This document shows, piece by piece, positions 1 to 9,505 of a stretch of 64,000 nt of DNA. Location of the stretch: contig CAJNOP010000344.1 in the NCBI GenBank assembly GCA_905250075.1, forward strand, positions 130,677 through 194,676, in the 5' to 3' direction. Each line of letters starts with the position of its first letter. The first letter of the stretch is position 1. A program made the position numbers and the translations under genes. A model generated the notes under the pieces. The model searched no databases. It worked only from the letters and a program-made list of their open reading frames with translations, and was not told the origin of the DNA. The DNA is from Rotaria sp. Silwood1 (Eukaryota; Rotifera; Eurotatoria; Philodinida; Philodinidae).

Positions 1-240
1 TATGACGGTCTACCACGGCTCAATAATGGTCTAATAATGAAATATTAAACATTATTAAATATTAAATATTTTAAATATTAAATATCAAATACTCTAAACA
101 TTAAATATTGTAAATACTAAATATTAAATAATAAATATTAATAAATGAGAAATAATTAATATTAATAAATGCTAAAAACTATTAATTATTAATTATTAAT
201 TCATTATTTTAATAATTAACTGATTAATTAATTCGTTTGT
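1..240. repeat. AT-rich low-complexity tract (TAAATATTAAA-like)
   Basis: Almost pure A/T made of irregular copies of short words such as AAATATTAAAT and ATTAATTATTAA. It has no coding potential. A related pair of phrases, GGTCTGTAATGG, occurs just downstream near 245 and 402, so this may be the edge of an unrecognised repeat. Confidence 0.7.
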
Positions 241-1006
241 GACGGTCTGTAATGGGGGAGCTCGTTGCTATGGAAACATATCCAATAATATGTGGTTTCG
301 CGCCATATGGTTGCTAACGAGCCATAGGAAAGCAGCCAGTTCTTATATTCCTCCGTAGCTAGGGAAATGCAGCCAATGACCTTTGATCCCGGTTGCTAAG
401 GTCTGTAATGGTGGGAGCCTAGGGGGTGGGTGGGAGGAAGGCGCAAAACCTCGATTTAAAACTTACACTCACTATTTTCTTCGAAAATATATGTGAGTTC
501 CACAAAAACATACGAAGGTGAGCATTTCGGGTCTATTTCTTATTATATTTGGACATCATAGCAACTTTAACTTTTTGTCTAAGATTTTTTAAATCTCTTT
601 TGGAAATATGAAACATATTTTTTCTACTGTCACTCAACGAGCTCTATCGTATCATCAAGAAAACGGATGAAGAATTCTAGTGAAATTTTGGATTGTGACC
701 ACCCTACATACACTGTATATATATGGAAACTTGAATATCTCGGTCAGCATACACTAAAAGCAGCCTATATTTTTAAATTTGTAAGTTTGGCGGTCAGAGT
801 TTACATTTGACCCAAATATGTCTAATCTCCTTAACTGACAACACAAACAACTTCATTGTAAGACATGTTGAATAATCTAAATGGTTTGTTTTAAATTGAA
901 ATATTTCTATATATAGGTGCATGTCTTTATCCAAAAAATCCTGAGTAAGTCTCGACATATCTTCATCTAATTGTATTTTTGACGCAACGTTTCATTAAAT
1001 ATCCAG
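241..1006. other. unassigned region upstream of the membrane-protein exon
   Basis: About 770 bp without a convincing ORF. It holds a partial inverted repeat around GAGCTCGTTGCTATGG (260-275) and GGTTGCTAACGAGCC (309-323), and a duplicated GGTCTGTAATGG phrase. The 5' coding exon of the gene whose next exon starts at 1007 should be here or further left, but I could not identify it. Confidence 0.5.
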
Positions 1007-4000
1007 ACGTCGTTGGTATAACAAGAAACGATTCATCATTCCAATTAGCTTATTGGCAGCTATAGTAATCGTAGCAGTTGTTCTCGGTTCTACTCTTGGA
1101 TCAAGGTCTACTCATAATGCATCAGGTATGCGTTTTGATTTTCTTTTCAAATCAAAGACAAACCAAAGACGGGTGACACTTAAATCTCAAAGCTCTGATC
1201 GTTTCTTATTAATTGAATCATTTCTATACAATCTGTTATCTTTCCACTTTTTCGTATGATCTGACAGAGTTTTCAGTTATTTTTCGAGCACACCCCAATT
1301 ATTTTTTATTCTGTCAAAACGCCATCAAGGCTTAAACTGGAAACAGTGAATGATGTCGAGTCCTAATTCGTGAAGATCGTATGCATCTGTTCATAGATGA
1401 CATACTAGCATTTCTTGCGTCAAGTTAGGCGTCATTTTGTACAAGCAGATGGACATATTAAATATATTCTAAAAGCTACTATTAAAATATCTATCAAAAA
1501 AAAATATCTAGTTCTTAAAGAAAGAAAGAGTCGAGGAATCAAGAAAAATATGAGAAATAAATCTAGAAAAATTTTATAACATCTGATTTCACTACATGCA
1601 TTTTTTTCTAGATGTTTCGCTTTCAAGATATTGTCTAGATTATTTTGCTTAAATGTTTCACATAAATATCAGTATATTGTCATAGAAAAAGGGCTTGAAA
1701 TTTGTTTACAATTAGGAGAAACGTAGTCGTATATTACTATGTGCTGTATATCGATTATAGGAACATGGAGTAAATCTTTTTGAGAGGACAGTAAGCAATA
1801 TGTATGATACCAAGATTTTGCATAGCTTTATTAGTCTCAATGAGTAGTACTGGTATAGAAAAATAACACTAAACACATGTAGAATAGTGAGAATTTAGCC
1901 ACACGGGATTATGTGCAATGCACTTTTCATAAACTACACAATTACCTGCGACACTTCTATAGGAAAACTTGAAGCAATATTAAACCTAAAATGGGTAAGG
2001 TTTTCCTGAGAGACAAAAACGTACAAATTCCATTCGTTACGGTACTTCAACATAGTTCAAGAGTGTGTCAGATTGATTCTTCATAATCTCTTGGCTATGT
2101 CAATGTCAAGTCTAATCTTGAATTAAATCGCATGAATACAGGTTTGAACTAATTTTATATGAGCCTGTCCGGTAATAAAGCGCAAATACTTTATTGTGCT
2201 TCATTGATATTCAAATGTTGAAGTACAATCAAATTTTGGGGTTCTAATGCCAACAAAGAATTATATAAAATGAACTCAAGCTAATATGCTGATGACCAAT
2301 GTTGATATTAGGCTTCGTATAGCTAAACAGTTCTAAAAGATAGATTTGACATACCTTTGGAGTACAATGAAGTTTAAGTGAAGTATGGACTTCTCGCTTT
2401 TTCATCATTATTAGCTTTCTTGAGGTATCTAAATGCGAAATGAAAATAAATAGCATTACAATAAATTAAAGTTTTATCCGATAACGGAAAATCAACTGCA
2501 AATCCGGCAAACAATTCTCTAGTTGATTAAAGGCACAAATTCTTATGTAGCGATCGATATACATCTTTTCGAGTTCCTGCATGTCGTTTTTTAAAGAATT
2601 GATTGTAGACATGTTTTCGTTGTCATATGAAACTACAAATGTACAGCTCATGCTGACGCTCATGAATCGCTCATGGACATCAGCGTTTCTTCTATAATTC
2701 GTATGTGCAAGCTGCCTTTACGATTCAAACCATTTTCACCTATATTCATTAGGGCTATAAAACTCAAAACCGTGAATTGTACGAGCAAAACATACTGTTA
2801 TTTGAGCCATATAAAAGAAGACTTCGAAAATTTCTGAGCGACTCGTATGGTTCTATTATTTGGCTAGTTAGATTTTAGCAGTTTCTTTCTTCTATTTTAA
2901 GGACGAAACATAGTGTTGTTTGGTCTAATGAGAGGGATTTTGTGGTTCTCCTCCATATGACCCGAAGAGCAATATGTTTTATCCTTACAATAGCTAAGAA
3001 ACAGCTTCCTGGCATCTGATTGGTCGATAGTAGAAGTTTACAGTTCACATTTGTGAGTGATCATGAGGTTGAGCTCTACAACCCTAACGAATATGAACAA
3101 AAATAAATTAAATATTAAAGGCAACTCACATATTCGAAGTAAAGAAGAAACACTGATGTGAGCGTTGGTGTAAGCTCTACATTCCTATATCCAACCAGAT
3201 ATACTGATGTCAATGACTATTTCTATTAGAGAACATGTATTAGAATAATTCTATTAACAAAATATTCATCAAAACAATCCCAAGAAATTTAATGAACAAA
3301 ACTCTCCCCATATGCTCGAGACCACAATGCGATTCCGAATAGTGCATGTGATATTACAAAAGTGAATCTGTCACTATTTCTCAAAACCTTCCAGAGTCGT
3401 ATACGACTACAATGGAATCAACAATATCTATAGCATAGTTTGCACAGTTTGGATTTCCCATGAACTACATATAACAATCTGGACTGAGTAAACTTCTATC
3501 GAATAATGAATAGATCTCTCTTGCCGCTACGTAGATTGAAGCTTATTCAGAGATCAATCTGCACGTCAAAGGCCATATTGTGGAAGTGTGACTCCACATA
3601 GAAAAAGAGTTATAACGCCTTGTGCAGCTACAGCGATTGAGAATCTATTTTCTTCCAGCATTATGGACTCAAGTAACTACTTAAAGTTCATAAATTTAAA
3701 ATGCGAGATTTTAGTTTTTCAACAAAATGAAAGTTCTGATCAGCTATATATCAATAAATCCAACCTAAAACGATCAAAAGTTCCACTAGTGTTATATTAT
3801 AATACATCCTATCACTCTATCTGCTCTGTTGTTAACATCTAGGTTCAACTGAATCCAATACATTCAAAAAAGGAAATATCTCTTTTAAGTTAAATCGATC
3901 TCTACTCAGAAAACTATTTACTTTTCTCAATTATTATAGATCAGAGATGCTCAAGTTTTGTACGAAGAGACCAATGGGACATGCCTGAAAATGACATATT

Positions 4001-5289
4001 ACCTCCTCCTGCACAACAACCTGATTATGCTAGCTGTTGCTCACAGTGTCAAGCAACTCCTGAATGTATGGCTTTTACGTATTCGCCATCAAGTCAACAA
4101 TGTTCGCTGAAAACAAGTATCGGTAGTAGTGGAAACCCAACTGGTGATAAAATTTCTGGATATAATCGTGAGTGTATCAACTCTCTGTTAAACAGCGCCG
4201 TGTGGTCGGCAAGAAAAACTTCGCAAACAAAGTTCCTCCGTCGAAGTGTACTGGATTATTTGAAAAGAATTTGAGAGAAAACTATACTCTGGATAGCTTT
4301 CTTCCGATACATTTTTTGACGAAAAATTTGTACAAGGAACATCTGAAAATCTTTCCTTGTTGATGGGAGGAATTCCCGTCACTCAAAATGAGAATATAAA
4401 AAATAAAGTTTTGTCTGTTTGTCAGTCTTATGCGTTTTCAATCAGAATCTATTGTTTCTTAAGTATAATCAACAGAAGGAGCTATCATTGATGAGTAAGC
4501 GGAACGTAGAGCCACTTTACAGGTTGATTGATAGTTTTTTCTTCTCCTTTCTTGCAGGCATATCATCCAAGAAAACAAATTAGGCGCTTCTTACTCTTTC
4601 TTGCAACAAACTTTTGGTGAATTGAAAAATGAAATATTGTTTTTTTTTCTGTTGTGAAATAAAGTTGAACGGACTAGAAAGGAAGAACACAATGAGAAAG
4701 CAGAAAAAATGAAAATATTTTGGTTGAGTTTCAACCTGTTCTCTGCATCAAGAAAGGCCATCCTCGTATATTTTTACCATAGAGTAACATGAACTATAAT
4801 GCCACTTTCCTTCAAGTTTTCAGAACGCAATCCAAGAATTTGACACCAAGACCCTCAACTTTTGCTGTTTTATCACTCACGAAAATTTGCTAATATTTAC
4901 AAGTCATGAGGAGTTCAGTAAGGACAGAATAGGAAAGAGTAAAACACACATTTGAGAAAAAACACAATATATTATAGAACCACAATTAATGTGATGACTT
5001 TTTCAAATCCTACATCTGCACAATGAGTACTGTTATCATTATTCTCTTATTTATCTTTTCACAGCGAACAGTTGTAATGGTTTCGTACGTAAAAACGCCT
5101 GGAACATATCTGGAAATGAACTATTATCTCCTGTACGACAATCCGATTATGCTAGCTGTTGTTCACAATGTCAAACAACTCCTGAATGTATTGCTTTTAC
5201 GTATTCGCCATCCAGTCAACAATGTTCGCTAAAAACAAGTATCGGTAGTGGTGGAAACTCAGCTGTTGATAGAATTTCTGGATATAATC
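1007..5289 (+). CDS. type II membrane protein with two tandem PAN/apple domains (partial gene)
   Basis: Three exons fit together. Exon 1007-1125 encodes a basic stretch (RRRWYNKKR) followed by a hydrophobic segment (LLAAIVIVAVVLG), a signal-anchor transmembrane helix, and ends in phase 1 before GTATG. Exons 3940-4167 and 5065-5289 each encode a PAN/apple-type domain with the CCSQC-x6-C core and six or more cysteines. Both start and end in phase 1, with a GTGAGT donor after GYN. Symmetric 1-1 exons of extracellular domains are classic shuffling units. The two PAN exons and their downstream introns are near copies, so this is a recent tandem duplication. Predicted role: surface protein with carbohydrate- or protein-binding ectodomains. 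The 5' exon and the 3' end are not identified, so the model is partial and further exons could lie in the 2.8-kb intron. Confidence 0.6.
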
Positions 5290-5840
5290 GTGAGTGTATC
5301 AACTCTTTGTTAGAAATGCGAGAAAACTAAACTTTGAACAACTTTCTTGTGAAATGATTTCCAGGAAAAGTTTGTATATGCAATGTCCGAAAATCTTCCT
5401 TTATTAATGCAAGAAATTCTCCGTAACTGAAAGTTAGAGTCTGAAAGATTTAATGTCTACCTGTTTGCCAGTTCTACGCTTTTTCAATCAGAATCTATTG
5501 CTTCTTAGATATAAGCAATAACAGGCACTTTTCATATTAATTGTTAGTTTTTTCTTTTTCTTTCTTACAACAAACTTTTAGTGAAATGAAAAATGAAATT
5601 TCTTCTTTCTCTGTTACGAAACAAAGTTGAATGGGCAAGAAAGGCAGGACAAAATGAGAGAGTAGAAAACGAAAAAAACAGAATATACAATGAAAACGCT
5701 CTTGATGAGACTGCAGTCGCGCCCTCACACCCAGCAAGCGTAGCTTCATGCAGTTGTATCACTCAGTAACAGGAACTTTCATGCTATTTTTCTTCACGTT
5801 TTCGGAGTCGCTACTTCTGATTTGTGAACATTAAGAAAAT
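3940..5840 (+). repeat. tandem duplication of PAN exon plus flanking intron
   Basis: The segment from about 3940 to 4860 is matched by about 5065 to 5840. Coding parts are nearly identical. Intron parts are recognisable by shared phrases such as TTTTCAATCAGAATCTATTG (4436 and 5483 regions) and GTGAAATGAAAAATGAAAT. The duplicated exon is therefore linked to its own downstream intron. Confidence 0.75.
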
Positions 5841-7839
5841 TAGGTTTAACGAAGATATGTTTTAAATTATTAGTTGATTTTAGCTGGACAACTCCACTAA
5901 TTTTCTCTATAAAAAATAAATTTGATAATTAAACTTTTAAAGATTTCATGAAGGAGAAGCCATATGGGTAATAAGTGAGTTAGAAAACTGAATAATAACT
6001 TATTTTTATATTAANNNNNNNNNNNNNNNNNNNNNNNNNNNNNNNNNNNNNNNNNNNNNNNNNNNNNNNNNNNNNNNNNNNNNNNNNNNNNNNNNNNNNN
6101 NNNNNNNNNNNNNNTTTTTTCTCTTTCGACATTTTTCTTTCGACCAATTGATGGCACACCGTTTTAATCCTACAATGGTGAAATGCGCTCGTGGTCTTCT
6201 CTTCTTTTCGATTTTTCTTCATTTTTTTGACTGATCCATGAAAAAAACGAAAGCAAACATCGGACTAAATCTTAAATTTCTCTTTTACTTCTCCTCAAGT
6301 AGTACTTATACATACATGACATAGAGAATAAAGCACGTACGTCTGTGTTGTTTCACGAGTATTTTTTTAATAATTTCTGCGTTTCATTTTATAAGATTTA
6401 ACCTGAATACAATCAAACTAATCATGAGTTTTATTGTCGATAAAATAATTGCCATTTATAATTGCTAAGAAATTCTCTCTACTTCAAAGGTCTTAAAATG
6501 AAATAATATTCACTCAATAGAATCTTGTTTGACAGTTAAAATGAAAAACTGTATTCATTATTAAACAAAACTATAACTAGACAAATGTTGCCATTCATTA
6601 ATAGGAAAACATTACCAATACGATTGTATTAATATCATGTTAATTGATTCTACTTTACTCTTGTTATGCATTTGATATGTATAACTTTATTGCAAAAATA
6701 TAAAATATTTTCGTAAAGTGTAGAGAATAATGCAATTTGAAGAAAAACAAACCAAACAATGATTTCTATCACATGAATTTTGTTGAGTGTTGGTAACCAC
6801 CAAGATACTCGCAAGATTTTATTATTTTAGTGTACTAACGAAATAGTGTTGTGCTTCTTGAATCATTCTATTCTGCTTCAATTCCAATATTTCTAGTGTT
6901 TGTGCTGCACAACATAAAAATTTAATGAGATAAATAAATAGTAGAATAGTTTTACAGTATTATTTTCTACAGAATTAATGATAGATCGTAACTATTCGTA
7001 TTCGATTCTTTCCGGTCGAAGATACTACGGTTCGAGTCTCTAATTTAATTTGTAATACATAAGCTAAATGTTGTGCTCTTTGATTTGATGATTTGTTAAA
7101 TGCAAAATTCAATTTAATTTATGTCAATTTTGAATAATAAATACTAAAATGAAGCTCACTGAATTATCTTTTAATTCATTAGTAAAATGTTTCACTCCTT
7201 TATGTTCGACTGAATTGTGAGCATGTTTTACTTTTAAACAAATAAATATACAATAGATTATTATAACAATGAAACAATGATGGTTCTAATCAATAGATAG
7301 TACATGAGCGAAAAAGTTATGTCACTTAATGTTATTGTAGTGCATTAGCCATATGTAGTATTCCTTGATCGCTGAATTCGTTATTTGCTAGATCAAACTT
7401 CATCAATGTCTATTTTAAACAGTTTCAATACATATAAACTATATGATTGATCTCATTTTGTTGATCTTTCGCGCATTTTTTTCTAAACTTCGATATGAAG
7501 TTTCATTAGTTCTCAATTCGCTCCACAAAACGACGATTTTTGAAGTGGGAACTGATTTTTTTATGACATAATGGAATATATAAAATAAATTCTTCATTTT
7601 GAAATTGGATATAAATTATTAAAACATAATTCAGTAATTATGGAAAAATATCATAGGCATTATGCCTCGTTATTAAAACAAACTAATGATGATTGTTTCT
7701 TTTAGTGTTTCTTTAGGAATAGTTTGACAATATAAATGCAAAAAAAACACCCTTTGCACTTTATAATAAAATTGATCAGTTTTTCATATTAAAAAAAAAC
7801 AAATCTTAACAACAATAGCAATCTTCTACTTATACTTTT
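5290..7839. other. gene-poor AT-rich region with scaffold gap
   Basis: Apart from the copied intron sequence up to about 5840 and the gap at 6015-6114, I see no gene, RNA gene or recognisable element. Any 3' exon of the PAN-domain gene would be expected here but was not found. Confidence 0.5.
6015..6114. other. assembly gap (100 N)
   Basis: Exactly 100 unknown bases, the usual placeholder for a scaffold join of unknown length. Order and distance across it are not supported by sequence. Confidence 0.99.
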
Positions 7840-9095
7840 CAGAGCCCGAATCGAACCGACTTTTACGGGTTCGAGTTCGGTTCGGTTCGACTAATTTTTT
7901 AAAAAATTGGTCCGGGTTCGGTTCGGCTCGAATATGTCTTAAAAAAGTGGGTTCGAGTTCGGTTCGGTTCGACTATGTTTAAAAAAAATCGGTTCGAGTT
8001 CGGTTCGGCTAAATTTTAAAAAAACCGGTTCGAGATCGGTTCGGTTCGACTCGAACCGAACCGAACCATTATAGTTCGGTTCGGTTCCTGATAGGCGTGC
8101 CATTTTCCTGTAAGTTTATTTTAAACTAAAACTGTTGCCAATATAAATTTAAATTAAATAAAAATTTTTCTGATACCAAAATTTTAATTTACAATAAATT
8201 TAAATTGTTATGTGAAATAAATTTAAAATTATTTTAGATTTAAATTTTTGAGAATTAATTTCTGGAAATAATAATTTTTTGTGAATTAAAATGCAACAGC
8301 CCAATCGTCAAAATACATGACTTCAAGAAAAATAGATCAGAAATAAAGAGAGAAACTGCTATTATACGTTAACATCCGATCATCACTATAGTAGATCCCG
8401 TAAGAAAACGGCCGTGCTCCGTTCCTATTATTTTCTAACGATAATAAAAAGCTTGTACAGATACCATTGCTAGTAGACCTGAGAGATAAAAGGTTTCTTT
8501 TGATTTCTATAGATAACTATACAAAGTGAAACTTAAATTAATTAAAATGTAGCTTAAAATACTTCAAATTTATTTAGATGTAATCTAAATTATTTTGAGT
8601 TTATTGAATTTTTTTGAATTTTGTACAAATTCGATTTAAATTCAAAATAAAATGAAATCTTTTACAATAGATTTCTTGACTTGATAAATTTTTGTAAATA
8701 TAAATTGATCGTCCACAATCCCTGATGTCAAATGTTCGATTAAAGATCGTTTGATAATCCCATATAGCATCACAATCTTACAAAAAAGATTATAGCTCAG
8801 CTAATCATTTTTCTTATGTACTTGTCCATATTTATTCGCTTTTCAAAAATTAGTTAGGCGCAGTTCAGCTTAAGGTCGCTTTTTAAGAAGTGGTTCGAGT
8901 TCGGTTCGGTTCGATTCTGTTTTAAAAAGGGTGGTTCGGGTTCGGTTTGGTTCGACTACGTTTTTGAAAGAGCGGTTCGGGTTCGGTTCGGTTCGACTAA
9001 ATTTTAAAAAAACCGCATCGAGATCGGTTCGGTTCGACTCGAACCGAACCGAACCGTCTTAGTTCGGTTCGAGTTCGGTTCGTTTTCGGGCTCTG
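7840..9095. mobile_element. non-autonomous hAT-like element with TCGGTTCG minisatellite ends
   Basis: The ends are imperfect inverted repeats: CAGAGCCCGAATCGAACCGA at the left, and the complement of CAGAGCCCGAAAACGAACCGA at the right. They are flanked by a perfect 8-bp direct repeat ATACTTTT (7832-7839 and 9096-9103). An 8-bp duplication and a CAG-starting terminus are hAT hallmarks. The element is 1256 bp and has no transposase. Its subterminal parts (about 7848-8094 and 8877-9085) are minisatellite-like blocks of GGTTCGAGTTCGGTTCGG separated by short A/T spacers. Each block ends in a palindromic CGACTCGAACCGAACCG. The middle (about 8100-8875) is AT-rich and anonymous. The two blocks are direct copies of each other. 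Confidence 0.85.
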
Positions 9096-9505
9096 ATACT
9101 TTTATCAGTTTCGTGTGATACTGCGCCCTCGATTAAACAGAAAGAACGTATTGCCATAATAATTCATCATACATTTTCAGGTGTTTCTATGTATTAATCC
9201 ATTTACATTGACATAAAAAGGAGAGAAAAAATTTGTAGGTATCATAAAAACACAACGATATATGACACAGCGTATAATGTTATTTTGCAATGAATCATAT
9301 TTTTCACTCGTTCGTTGTTTGTGAGACTGTAGGTAACCATAGACAAAAAAGACAAGTGAAGCAATCAAGTGAAACGAAAATATGAGAACGATTCAAAAGA
9401 CACCACCAATCGAAAATGCGTAGAAGTATCTAGAAAAAATAAATAACATATTATATAAATTCAAGTGATTTTATTTGTTCTCATTGATAAAACATCACAA
9501 ACAGC
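9096..9505. promoter_or_regulatory. upstream region of the ART-TPR gene
   Basis: About 400 bp between the hAT-like element's target duplication and the ATG at 9506. It must hold the promoter and 5' UTR, but I see no diagnostic motif. The element therefore inserted close to the gene's 5' end. Confidence 0.35.

Noticed and set aside
3588-3842. 84-aa plus-strand open frame in the PAN-gene intron
   Set aside because: No domain, no fitting splice phases and mixed composition; probably chance.
7010-7045. GGTTCGAGTC resembling a tRNA T-arm/B-box
   Set aside because: No matching acceptor, D-arm or anticodon stem upstream. I found no credible tRNA anywhere in the window.
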